From: Diplolepis rosae
Lineage: Eukaryota > Arthropoda > Insecta > Hymenoptera > Diplolepididae
Assembly (NCBI GenBank): GCA_030998225.1
Contig: JAPYXD010000727.1
Coordinates: forward strand, 4,092,001-4,156,000
DNA length: 64,000 bases
Direction of reading: 5' to 3'
Notes under the pieces: model-generated
Seen by the model: the letters and a program-made list of their open reading frames with translations, nothing else
Told to the model about the DNA's origin: nothing
The model's database searches: none
Position numbers and translations under genes: made by a program
Shown: positions 45,963 through 57,640 of the stretch, one piece after another
Layout: each line of letters starts with the position of its first letter
Numbering within the stretch: position 1 is the stretch's first letter

Positions 45963-47129
45963 GTATACAGCGAACAACAAATATCGTTTTTATCACGTGC
46001 GGAACGTATTTTATCGCGCGACTCGTTCTTGCGTTAAAATACGCCTTTCCGCACTTAATACGAAATATACTATTATGTAATAGTGGGGCTTGAATCTTTT
46101 TTTGTAAATTGTCACATTACAAGGTAATCAACTAATGCCAGTTGTAAAATTTATCTCATTTTTTCATATATTTTTAAGAAAGGTAAGGTTGGTAAGGTCG
46201 CGTGTATAAATTGTTTGACAAGGATTTGCATCCATGTCGACGAATTTTGAACGATCGTAAAATAACAATAGAAGGGATATGGCTGCGGGTTTTGGAAGTG
46301 GATGCAAGAATTTTTTATTTTGATGGTATTGCAGGAATTTAATATGCGATATAGAAACATTTCGTTCGTTGGATACAATTTAGATTGCGTTTCCATCCGA
46401 ATAAAAATAAATGATGTAAAAAATTCAACTTTTCTGATCATATTTTGCCAAAGTTTAATTGCATCATTCATGCATTTTTGTTTTTAGTTCTACTCAAAAT
46501 CTATATGTCCTCTTGATAATAAGAAAATTGCAGTTTCTATGACTTTATCAAATAGTATTCATTTGCATGATAATTTTTATTTAAATAGGTACGTTCTATG
46601 AATACGAAATATATCAAAGAAATGTAGAAATGTCTTGACATAAAATAAGATACAACAAGCATTCATTTGCTATTTATTTATGTGAAGTTATGCATTTACA
46701 CATACGACAAAACTGCTGTTGGATAATGGATTAAAAAATTGATATTAGTTTAAGGCCATGGATCAATCAGTACTGCTGACTAAATTAATAAAATCAGTTT
46801 CTCCCAAGATTTTCCCACAATAACGAATTTTTTCAGCTGAAACTTAAGGACATAATAGAGGACGTATTAACGAATGACTGCAGATTTCAATTAGTTCTGA
46901 AAAGTAAAAAAAATGAATTCCTGTTTTACCGCGATTCTAGAGGCAGACAAAAATAGGCATATTTTGTGATTTTTTTTCTGCGAAACCATGAAATAAATCG
47001 AGATTATAAAATAGGGTTTTTATTATACATGTAATTTAATGTAAAAAAAAATATTTTAAAGCGATAGATGTCATAATGGCGACTGTGCAGCATTTTCGAA
47101 AGACGCTTTTATTTCTGAAAGGTCCACGG

Positions 47130-48180
47130 CCGGACAAACAGCTCCTGTAATACTAGTTTATTTCTTGTAATTTGATACTGAAGCTCAAGTTAATTTTTCA
47201 ATATTGTAGATGTGAATCACATTTTCTCAAAGTTACTAAATTTGTTTTTGTTTTCAAATGAAAAAGGAATTTAAATTCATGTAAGGCTCTATCAACCTTA
47301 AAGAACACATTCTCATCATGACATTCGCGCTCGATTACCTGTATACATTTCTGCAATTTTCTAATAATTTACATGATTTTGATAAATTATTTTCTTTCAA
47401 ATATCTCAATGAGGGAAAACAATCGTAGACTTTATTTAAGTGAACGATTCTGCATTTCAAAGCGTATTTCGCATCTCGTATATTTTGGTTAACAAATGGA
47501 ATTTTTGATTCCCAATAGTGTTTTTTAAAACGAAAACATAAAATATAGATCTTGTGAAAAAATGTCCCAATGAGAATTTGTAGATCTCATTTAGGCAAAT
47601 AATTTTCCACTCAACGTTTTTTTGTGTCACATATTTTGTTTAAATTATGGAATTTTTGAACTTTAATCGTATTTTTTGAAATAAAAATGAAAAATATACG
47701 TTTCATCAGAAACTATGCCAGAAAAAATTTGTAGATCTTATGGGAACAAACAGTTTTGCAAACTTACGTTTTTTTTTGCATTCCACATATTATTGTTAAA
47801 AAATTGAATTTTGGTTTTTTAATAGTATTTTTTCAAACTACCAAGAAAAATATACATCTTATGAAAAAAAATTACAGTTCGAACTTGTAGATCTTTATGT
47901 ATAGTGATCAATTTTGTTTCAACTTTTTTTCGTATTTTGTATAATTTAAGTGGAAAATCGAATTGAATGGAATCGAAAACATACTATAACTTCCCTGATT
48001 TTTGTGTAATTGAAAAACTATGCAATATAATAAAAAAATCCTACGTACTTCCTTGGACAATGAAATTCTAAATATACAGTTAAAATTTCAGGTGAATTGG
48101 TTAAAATTTGTTTGAATAATGTGTCCGTCCGGCTGTAGTTTTGAGATATACGCATTTTAAGTTTTAAATAGTAGAAAATC
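47130..48180 (+). repeat. F1 fragment inside J copy 4
   Basis: Runs from a TTTATTTCTTGTAATTTGAT block through TAAGGCTCTATCAACCTTAA at about 47281 and then the tttcgcatctcg blocks. It lacks the second arm. Confidence 0.72.
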
Positions 48181-48317
48181 ATGATTATCGTAATTATTTT
48201 GTGCAGTCAATTACATGTATAATAAAAATCCTATTTTGTAATCTCGATTTGTTCCATGGTTTCGCTGGAAAAAAATCACAAAATATGCCTATTTTTCTCT
48301 GCCTCTAGAGTGGCCTA

Positions 48318-48598
48318 CTCTCTAAATTTGAATCAGTCAAAATCTACTGATTATCAGTGAATTTTGACTGATTCAAATAGCTAAAAAGAGGTTACTGTAA
48401 ATCAGTCAAATTTCACTGATTATTTCCGTGAAAATTGACTGATTTGACAATGAAAAATATTTTTTCACTGATTATTTCCGTGAAAATTAACTGATTTGAC
48501 AGTGAAAAATATTTTTCACTGGTGAATCAGTGAAAAGGCAAATCACTGATTCAATCAGTGAAAATTTGATTGATTCAGATTTAGAGAGTAACCCCTTA
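48318..48598. mobile_element. Fold-back element K, copy 1
   Basis: 281 bp between TA 48316-48317 and 48599-48600. Ends CTCTCTAAATTTGAATCAGT and complement. The interior is almost wholly built of CACTGATT/AATCAGTGAAA words in both orientations. Confidence 0.9.
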
Positions 48599-48734
48599 AA
48601 GTCTACAGTCATCCGCTATTATGTCCTTTATTATGATCTAAATTTTGAGCTAAAAAATTCATTATTGTGGGGAAATTTTGGGGAAACTGAATTTATTGAT
48701 TTAGTTAGCTGTACTGGTTGATCCATGACCTTAA

Positions 48735-49952
48735 AGATATTTTTGCGATTTCACTTTAAAGAAGAAGGTTTATACTCTTTCAGTTCGTAAATATATTATG
48801 GACCTAAATGCTTTCTTGTCAGAAATAATTGAAACTAAGTGCAAATGTGACAGACACTACATGAAAGGGAGTTAACTTTTTGAGTGTTTTTTAACTTTTA
48901 AAATCTTCCTCACTATTGGACGCATGGTTCAGTCATAAATCACATACATACTAGGAATATGAAGTTTACGTAAAATGATGAAATGAAACACAAAAAATTT
49001 TGAAAGAGCAGTGTAGCCAAGAAAATAGAAAAAGAGTAATGCCGCCTTAGAAAATGTAAAATATTGCCAATTTTTGCAGACGACAAAATATTCGAAAAGA
49101 TAATTTTATTTTTCTCCCTTCTGCAGTACATTCACATGGATATGCCCAGTTGATTAAAAAAAAAAAAAACTAAAAAATAAAACAAAAATATTGTTAAGGA
49201 TATCCAAGTTTTTCTTAGCATTCAGGTGTTGTGTGATTATTTACCAATTCCTATATCTTGGGATAAGAAGTGATTTATATGAAGAATTAATGTTATTGGA
49301 GTCGAAAATTCATCTATTCCATTTGAGGCGAAGTAGTAGGTATGTACCTGGTACCTGATGGAGCAAAACGTGGAAAAAGCCCGGGCGCTTTCAGAAAGGA
49401 GGGAAGGAGAGTAGCGAGAGGAAAAACGGAAGTAAAAGGAGACGTTAGAGATGTGGAGAGGAGGTGAAAGGACGAAGTTGCAAGAGAGGCAGGAAACATC
49501 CGTCTAAGCGCAACTCTGCTCAATTCCCCTTCGCTCTTTACTCGGCAATCCCTTCACTGACGACCCTTAGCCACTAATGGTTTACAAACAAACGGTGACG
49601 TACGAATCTATGCCCAAATCATCCGTGATGGAGTACGTGCACACAAAGAAAGATGGATTATTAATTTACGGAAGGACTAGAATTATTATTGTCCCTAGAG
49701 ATGCGTTTGTTCTGAACAGAACAAATACGAGAAATGAGGGTTCCGAAGGACCCAGTGCAAAAGAATCGTCAGTAATGATACTTCTTTCATTTTAGTCACG
49801 AATCTAATTCACAATTTATTTGGCTTTTTATACCTCGTAATCTCATCATAAAATCAATTTACTAAGAGACATCAGATCGAACTCAATAAACAATCAATGC
49901 TAGTTTATAATTATAAATAATTTGTTAACTCCTACTTTGTTAATTTTCTTGA
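48735..49952. other. No gene recognised
   Basis: 49320-49560 is unique, with higher GC and a purine-rich run. Frames at 49314-49523 (minus) and 49577-49795 (plus) have no family resemblance. Confidence 0.4.
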
Positions 49953-49956
49953 TTAA

Positions 49957-51811
49957 GGGATTAATCATAGTCAGAGGAGGAAGAAAAGTGTATTTTTTGG
50001 TAGTTTTTTTTCCTTTGTTATATGTATATATTTTTTCAATATTTTCAACATCCAAAAGTATTTAATTTTATTGACCTTTCGCAAAATTTAACTAAAAAAC
50101 TGCCCGCTTCGCTCACAAGTTTGATCGCGCTTATAGAACGCGCGATTCGAACGTCGCGCTCGGTTTTATATTCTTCGTATACACATAAGTTTATTTCATT
50201 TAATTTGATACTGAAGCTCAAGACAATTTTATAATATTGTGGATGTGAATTACATTTTTTCAATGTTACTAAATTTGTTTTGATTTCAAATAAAAAAGGA
50301 AATTAAATTCATTTAAGGCTCTATCAACCTTAAAGAACACATTCTCATCATGACACTCGCGCTCGATTATTTGTATACATTTCTGCAATTTTCTAATAAT
50401 TTACATAATTTTGATAAATTATTTTCTTTCAAATATCTCAATGAGGGAAAACAATCGTAGACTTTATTTAAATAAACGATTTTGCATTTCAACGCGTATT
50501 TCGCATCTCGTATATTTTGGTTGACAAGTGGAATTTTTGATTTTCAATAGTGTTTTTTTAAAACCAAAACATAAAATATACATCTCGCCAAAAAATGTTT
50601 TACTGAGAATTTGTAGACCTCATTCAGGTAAATAATTTTCCATCTCAACGTTTTTTTAGTATTTCACATACTTTGTTGAAATAACGTAATTTTTAAACTT
50701 TAAGCGTATTTTTTAAAATTGAAATGAAAAATATACGATTTATCAGAAACTATGTCAGAAAAAATTTGTAGATCTCATGGAAAAAAACAGTTTTGCAAAA
50801 TTACGTTTTTTTCGCATTCCACATTCGAACTTGTAAATCTTTATGTAGTGAACAATTTTGTATCATAACTTTTTTCGTATTTTGTATAGTAGTGGGAAAT
50901 AGAATTTAGATTTTGCCTTTTTTTTAATTTTAGCATATTGTAACTTTCCTAATTTTTGTGTAATCGAAAAATGTTATAAAGATAATTAGTAGAAATTTAT
51001 AAGCACTATCAGAAACCAGTATTGGAATTTTGGATTTTTCCATAAAGTTTTTATCAAAAACACAAAAACGCTCCTAATTTAACAGTTTTGGTCGGAAGTG
51101 TCTGGTTAACGAACTTGTCCTTACTTTTTCGGTTTCGGTTTCAATTCAATACCATAATTTTATTCGATGGAAATTCCGAGTCATTTTTCACATAATACGA
51201 ATTCCTTCTCATTTATGATGAGAATGTAAAAATAACTAAAAATAAAAGAAATACACGTAGACTACCGGAGGATCTTTTGCGAAAGGCGTTCTGCGGTGAC
51301 CACTTCACTTCCTCAATGGCTTATCCGAAATGAAAAATTCAAAATTATTGTGTAAATTTATTAGTTTATCGAGTGCTTAATCGTAGCTTTGAGATAAAAA
51401 ATATTTTTGACAAAATGGCGATCAGTCAAAGTTCAAAGTCTGATTTCCGTCGAAAAAATCACCCGTTTTTTGTTAATAAAAATGAATATTTGTGAATGAA
51501 AAAAAAAAATTTACGATTTAGCACCGCATCTTTATATATCAAAGAAGCCTGACTAGTTTGAAGTGAATCGTTTAAGCGGTTGTCAAGTAATCGTCGTCAC
51601 CGATTTAAAAAACATGGTTGTGAGAAAAACGCATTTAAAGTTTCAAGTATAGTTTACATAGAAATATGTTTTTTTTGTCTACTTACATAGCTCAGTCAAT
51701 TTTCCTCGGATCGACTTCAAACTTGAAGAGCAAATTTTTAAGATGTTATACTATAATAATATGCAAAAACAAAAAATCGATTTTTTGAAAATTCTGACTG
51801 CGACTAACCCC
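49957..51811. mobile_element. TTAA element H, copy 2, with F1 inside
   Basis: 1,855 bp between TTAA 49953-49956 and 51812-51815. Left GGGATTAATCATAGTCAGAG; right, on the complement, GGGGTTAGTCGCAGTCAG. It shares its outer 150-200 bp with H1 but carries an F1 copy in the middle. Confidence 0.85.
50092..51240 (+). repeat. F1 copy inside H copy 2
   Basis: Starts at CTGCCCGCTTCGCTC and GCGCTTATAGAACGCGCGAT, then the TAAGGCTCTATCAACCTTAA block near 50306 and the usual order of F1 blocks. It ends near TTTATGATGAGAATGTAAAA. Confidence 0.75.
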
Positions 51812-51815
51812 TTAA

Positions 51816-53776
51816 GAGGAGCCGTTGCTAAAATTTTAATTTGCTCCTTTTTTTATTTTGAAAATTTGTTTTCATAAAATAAAATGTTTGGGAGAAATGC
51901 TTTTAGGTTTTTTTTTCAGTTACTTTAAACACTATATTGTGGTTTGCACACGTTTTTAAATTCTACAAGAAGTCTAAATAAAGTAAATGTTGTACATGGC
52001 AGTAGAGCAAACGACTACGGTCAGACAGAGGAGCAGAAAATACAACCTATGCCCCATCATTCTTTTATTTTTACACTGTGTGTGACCACATTAAATGTAC
52101 TCTATATTCCATGAAATTCCTTTTTCCATATGTTATTGTAGCAGACACAGAGAGAACTGCACGATGTTTGTATATTTGAAATAGCTTTACGATCAATAGT
52201 AAGCTTAAATAAATAGTTTATGCTGCATATTTAGTTTATTGTACTTCAATTGATTTTTTTATTTTGTAATATTTTCAGTAATTTATAATATGCTTATCAA
52301 TTTAAGAAAATTAATATAAATATTTTTTTTTTGTTTCAGGTGAGTTCAATTTGCATTTACTTCGATCAAATTTTTTGTAAGTACAGAATAACCTATTACC
52401 TCTTGTGATCATATTTCCTCTAATAATCAGTTTTAGCAAAATTTTAAGACAACTTTTGAGTAAAAGCGAATGTAAGAAAAGGAGAAAAGTTTCACGATAT
52501 AATTCAGAGATAATTTTCCTCATAAAGTTATTTTAATATCAGGTTACATTATTATCAGATTATAATACGGTTTAGTTTTCTACCCTTTTCTATAAAGTTT
52601 TATGAAAGAGATAATGTCGTAGAAGTTAGATAAATAGCGATTAATCTATTGTCAATTGAATTTACTTCCGTATTTAACATAGTTTTGTGTCTAGCTTTTT
52701 ATTTTCTCTGATTTTTCGAAATTAACCCATTTCAAAATATATTTTCTCTATCTAACGTACACTCTAAAAAATTTCGGCAAATTTCCCTACAATTCCTTAG
52801 AGATTATTCCACATTTTTCTTTAGGAAAATGATTTTCACCAAAATTTCAGGGAATTTCCCTAAAATGTTTGGAAATTTACTAAAAACTTTGCGAAAATTT
52901 CCTAAAATTTGTGGAGTTTTGGGAATTTTTCCGAACAAATGTTTGAGAAAATTTCGGAAATTATTGTCCCGAAATTTTAAGAAAAATTCCCGAAGCAATT
53001 GTTTAAACTGTAATTGTTTTCAGAAAAATTAGAACATCTAAAGATTTCCCTCAGAAGAGTTTGCGTGTAGATTCGAAGAGAAAGAAATCTGTTTGTAAAT
53101 AGTAATGCTCTAGGTAGTTGTTCGGGCACGTGATAACAGTATCTGGAGCACAAGGGTATGATCGTAGAGAGGTTAGAGTATTGCAGTTTACGCCCTCAGG
53201 AGCTCTTTCGGTGGCAACACCGGGGCTGAGAAACGCTTCACTTCCGCTGCTGTCGGAAATGGAACGCCATTCCATTCTTAGTAAAATACCGAGACTATTT
53301 TGGTACTCCAACTCTCAAGAAGTCTAAAATAAGACTCCCATTATCTTATTACCAACTAATGGCATGTTTTTTCAATGCCAAGATTTGAATAGATAAATAA
53401 TTTTATTAAAATAATAAACTTGTTTCTTGCTTATAGATAAGAAATATAGAATAACGAAAACGTCTTGTTAAATATAATTCTGCATAAAATAGGATACGTG
53501 TATTGGAAATTTTTCTCAGGCACAATGGACTTTATCCTGAAATCCATTTCCTGCTACTTGGCTATTGTCAAGACATAATCCTTCATTCAATATACAAAAG
53601 TTGCTCCTCCAGATCCTTCATATTTTCAAATATATATTTTTATATTTTTTAGTTGAAATTATACGACACAATCACGACAGCAAAATTCTAGACATGCTTT
53701 TTACATTCATTAGATTGCTCTTATCTTTCTTCACTTTTACAAAAACTTAACAGATGTCAATTAAAAGTGGTGAACC
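51816..53776. other. No gene recognised
   Basis: Mixed sequence. 51950-52180 and 53040-53330 are unique and more complex; at the latter both strands are open for about 70-86 codons with no recognisable protein. A motif-iterated segment (52759-53030) is listed separately. Confidence 0.4.
52759..53030. repeat. GGAAATTTYCCTAAAA-iterated segment
   Basis: Begins CACTCTAAAAAATTTCGGCA after a TA and consists largely of variants of GGAAATTTCCCTAAAA / TTTAGGAAATTTTCC on both strands. A matching right terminus is not clear. Open frames on both strands here are products of the repeat. Confidence 0.65.
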
Positions 53777-53778
53777 TA

Positions 53779-54599
53779 CAGTAACGGACAGAATTGTCCG
53801 GCCACCTGTTTTTTGATAATTGCTTAAATTATCCAAATTTGAATTATGTAAGTGAAAAAATTTGTTCTCTTAATTAAATTTAAAGCTATCAAAATTCTTT
53901 ATAAAATGAGCCCAGCATGAATTCGTTTTGTTAAATTTTGAAGAAGTTATTTCAGAAATAGTCAAGATTTCAATGCTTTCTTGAATTTCAAATAACTTTC
54001 TAAGTAATCAACATTTTTTAATGTTCTTGGACTAATTTTAAAGCTAAATTTCTACAAAATCGATCAAAATTTTTGGAATTGATGTGTAATTTTTTTCTTA
54101 CATACTGCACGAGGTTAAAGTTCAAATAAAAAAGTTGGAAAAATTCCAATATAAGATATATAAAACATATAATCATGAATTTTGTATCGAATCCCCTTAA
54201 AATATATATTCATATGATCTTTATTATGATTTACCTACAGATGAAATGTTTTCGAAATTTCCCTACTTGTTTGTTATGCAAGAAAAAATTTATAGATTTA
54301 TAATGATAATTTAATGCGATTCTGTAGAATCTTAGCTCTAAAATGAGCCCAAGAACATTAAAAATTGTTGATTACTTCGAAAGTTATTTAAAATTTAATA
54401 AAGCATTGAAATCTTGACTATTTCTGCAATAACTTCTTCAAAATTTAACAAAACGAATTCATGCTGGGTTAATTTTATAAAGAATTTTGATAGCTTTAAA
54501 TTTAATCAAGAGAACAAATTTTTTCATTATATAATTCAAATTAGGATAATTTAAGCAATTATCGAAAAACAGGTGGCCGGACAATTCTGACCGATACTG
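53779..54599. mobile_element. Tc1-like palindromic element, copy 2
   Basis: 821 bp between TA 53777-53778 and 54600-54601. Ends CAGTAACGGACAGAATTGTC and, on the complement, CAGTATCGGTCAGAATTGTC. Arms of about 400 bp pair to the centre; same family as 21121-21982. Confidence 0.92.
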
Positions 54600-54611
54600 T
54601 AAATTAAACCA

Positions 54612-55424
54612 CACGGAAAAAACAATATAGCTGAGAAAACTATACAGAATTTTAGTTCAGCAAAATACCTGTCGTGACTATACGATATTTGTATTGTAGC
54701 TAAACTGATTAAGCGACGCACCGAAATGCGTATTTTGCCATCGTACCATTATAATTTTGTTCGTACAACAATAGAAGTATAGCTGTTCGACCTACACCGG
54801 TATATAGTATCTCGACCTATGCGGTATAGGTGAGACAACTATACTGGTTTGCCGCACGACCTATATATTGCTTCATATGCACGCGACTCTAAAATCGAAA
54901 TGAGAAAGAAGTGTCATTTGTTCGAGGCGTTTTTTCGAAGCGTTTCTCCATTTTTTCTTTGTTTGAAAGACCATTTTTGCGTATCGCGTATTGTTTTATC
55001 ACACGTGAAAATCGACAACAGCGATGGACGAGTGGGTGAAGAAAAAATTAACTGATTGGGGGTTAAGAAAATATATCGAAGCTTTCGAAAATAAATACTA
55101 GCATAGTTACAATAATTTGATCATCATTTTTTCATTTCCTATTATTTATAATTAAAGCTCTGGATTACAGAACATGCGTCAACTCTATCGCATGCATTGT
55201 TATAACAGGCATTACATTTTGGTTACGATCGCTATACATTGTATTGTCATATCAACGAACTTGTATCCTTCGCGGAGCAATATGACGTTTAGGAATACCA
55301 GTATAGCTGTCTCACCTATACTCGTATAGTTCTGAGGACCATACCGTACCATTGGTCTTATAGCAATATTTTCTGGTTCTGAGGACTAAAATGTAGTTCT
55401 CTCAGCTATCTTTTTCTTTCAGTG
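54612..55424. mobile_element. CACGGAAAAAA..ATAGCTGAG fold-back element
   Basis: Left CACGGAAAAAACAATATAGC and right, on the complement, CACTGAAAGAAAAAGATAGC, each followed by TGAGA(A/G)AACTA. TATAGC, GACCTATA and GGTGAGACA words recur in both halves. The 68-codon frame 54849-55055 is unrecognised. Confidence 0.78.
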
Positions 55425-55501
55425 CATGAAGGGCTAAAAATTATAAAAAGCAGCACAATAATTTATAAAAGACGAACTCTTTTTCATAAGAAAGTTTCGC
55501 C

Positions 55502-55689
55502 ACACTGAAAAAAATCGGCTACAGTTGTGGCAACTTCATTCACACAGTTGTTTGGCTCACAGTTAGATGTACTGTATTTTGCAGTTGGTCCAACTATTTT
55601 ATAGTTACTGTAACTCCGTTCGCAGTTGCAGATCTCCAACTGTATTTTACAGTTCGTTTTGGCGACAACTAATCCTCGCAGTTGACATC
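55502..55689. repeat. ACAGTTG-iterated segment, CACTGAAAAAAAT start
   Basis: Begins CACTGAAAAAAATCGGCTAC. CAGTTG, or its complement CAACTG, occurs about ten times in under 200 bp. It ends where the mariner 5' sequence begins, so its right terminus seems lost, or it has replaced the mariner's first end. Confidence 0.65.
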
Positions 55690-55897
55690 TCATAAAGATG
55701 TCTGTGATCATCTTTTAGAATGGCTTCTTTCAATGTCATGATTTTTTCCTTCTGGCATTTGTTAGCTGGCACTCTTAACTTGCTTTACAACGGAATAGCG
55801 CGTAATTTCGTTTACAGTTGTTAGTTTGGCATCAACTTTAAGATGAAGTGTAAAAATTAGCATTTTCGTCATATTTTGCTTTTTTATTTCAGTAAAA

Positions 55898-57565
55898 GAA
55901 AGAACGCAGCACAGGCTGCTAGATAGTTACGTGATATCTATGGTGATGAAGCCTTAAAAGACAGACAATGTCGAAATTGATTTGATAAATTCCGCACTGG
56001 GAATTTTTCACTCAAAGATGAGGAACGTTCAGGTCGGCCAAATGAAGTTGATGATGACCAAATCAAAGCCATAATCGAATCGGATCGTCATGTAACTGCG
56101 CGAGAGATTGAAGAAATGTTAAGGGGGTCGTCTACCTTCGCGGTTTCAAAAAATCGAATATTTTTTTTGCTTATTTCGAATCTAGACACTATAAGGAACA
56201 TGCCTTATGAAGGATTTATTCGAAAACATGCTGGTTTAAATACTACCGACCTAATCATTTATCTTTAAACGCGTTTTCTCGGAAGTAGTGTTTTTTAAAA
56301 TTGTTGGCACGATTTTGACGGAACTATCGAAGATATTGGAAATCTGTAAATTGTTTCGTATTCAAAAAACGTCTCACTACGATTAGACACGAGCTTTTTA
56401 AACAAAAATTTTTTTTCAATTTTTTACAGCTTTTTTAAGCTAGAAAAACAGGGTAGAAAATAGAACTTTTTTTTCAAATCGCTGCCATTTTGTTAAATTT
56501 TAAAATCTTTCAAAAAGCTTATGTCTTATCGTAGTCGGATTAGTGAAAAGTAAAAAAATATGATTGTTTTCATGTTTCAAGGTTCTGAAGCTGAGATATC
56601 GTGCCACAAAGTCTACTATCTCGCGCCGGCAGAGATCGATTCAAGGAAGCGTCAAGGTCAAGATAACGAAAAAAAATGTATTTTTTTTTAAAATTTTAAT
56701 AATGTACTAATTAAATAAAAAAAACTGTGTCAATATCATGTGTAGTTTTTTCGCAATCCATCGTCAAAAATACGCCCGAAATTCAGGCGCGAAGGTAGAC
56801 GACCCCCTTAAAAATACCAAAATCGACAATCGATCGTCATATATAACGTCTTGGACTCGTTAAAAAACTTGATATTTCGATTCCACATGAATTGAAAGAA
56901 ATTCATTTTACAAAACGCATCAACTCTTGTAATTTGCATCTTAAACGCAATGAATTCGATCCTTTTTTCAAACGAATTATCACTGGTGATGAAAAATGGA
57001 TTTTTTAGAATAAAGTCGTTTGAAAACGATCATGGTCATGGTCATGGTGATGAACCACCACAAACAACATCGAAAGCTGAATTGAATAAAAAAAAGATTA
57101 TGCTGTCTGTTTGGTGACCATTGGAAATGTGTGGTATTTTTTGAGCTGCTTCCAAGGAACCAAACGATTAATTCGAATGTCTACTGTTGTCAGCTGAACA
57201 AATTGAACGCAGTAGTCAAAGAAAAGCGTCCAGAATTGGTGAATCGTAAAGGTGTAATTTTCCACCATGGCAACGCTACATCAGACACATCTTTAGCCAC
57301 TCGCCAAAAATTATTAAGACTTGGTTGGGATGTGATGTTACATCCACCATATAACCCTGGCTTTGCACCATCAGATTACTATTTATTTCGATCTTTGCAG
57401 AACTCCTAGAACGGTAAAACTTTCAATTATGATGAAGCTGTGAAATCGCACTTGGTTCAGTTTTTTGTCGATCAAGACCAGAAGTTCTATGAGCGTCGAA
57501 TCATGAAGTTACCAGAAAGATGGCAAAAGGTCATTGAACAAAATGGAAAATATATCATTGATTAA
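55898..57565 (+). pseudogene. mariner transposase with stops and a TTAA insertion
   Basis: Readable segments are KRKNAAQAAR, stop, LRDIYGDEALKDRQCRN, stop, FDKFRTGNFSLKDEERSGRP..VTAREIEEML. Element D follows, then KIPKSTIDRHI, stop, RLGLVKKLDISIPHEL..FKRIITGDEKWIF, stop. From 57131 comes VFFELLPRNQTINS through PPYNPGFAPSDYYLFRSLQNS, stop, and a tail ending at 57563-57565. The first Asp (ITGDE) is kept. The second is lost (HHGNATSD in place of HQDNARPH) and the third (APSD) is kept. Most stops are one transition from a sense codon, as expected of decay. Confidence 0.93.
56123..56807. mobile_element. TTAA element D, inserted in mariner 3
   Basis: 685 bp between TTAA 56119-56122 and 56808-56811. 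Ends GGGGGTCGTCTACCTTCGCG and complement, perfect for 20 bp. The other mariner copy has the same site unoccupied near 63622-63627. The interior has no recognised gene. Confidence 0.95.
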
Positions 57566-57640
57566 AATTCATTCCTTGTATTTAAAAAAATGTGTTTGAT
57601 TTATACTAAAAAGTAGGCAATTACTTCTGGGACAACACAA

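Larger units (their letters stand above)
44491..46749. other. No gene recognised; two small fold-backs
   Basis: Mostly AT-rich. 45120-45290 is unique and more complex. Two fold-backs are listed separately (45547-45671, 45791-45962). The 106-codon minus-strand frame at 46151-46471 has no family resemblance. Confidence 0.4.
46754..48730. mobile_element. TTAA element J, copy 4, with nested F1 and K
   Basis: Between TTAA 46750-46753 and 48731-48734. Ends GGCCATGGATCAATCAGTAC and near-complement. The arms pair for about 250-400 bp, including GCCTCTAGA, AAATATGCCTATTTT and ATTATACATGTAATT. An F1 fragment (about 47130-48180) lies at the centre and element K1 interrupts the right arm. Confidence 0.85.
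55690..57640 (+). mobile_element. mariner element 3, 5' truncated, with TTAA element D inside
   Basis: The right terminus GCAATTACTTCTGGGACAAC..CAA is beside TA 57641-57642. The left terminus is missing, the homology to the copy at the right edge starting near 55690. The remaining 5' untranslated sequence (TTTTTTCCTTCTGGCATTTG...) matches that copy. Confidence 0.85.

Noticed and set aside
46151..46471. 106-codon minus-strand frame
   Set aside because: No recognisable motif, AT-rich codons throughout and no supporting context.
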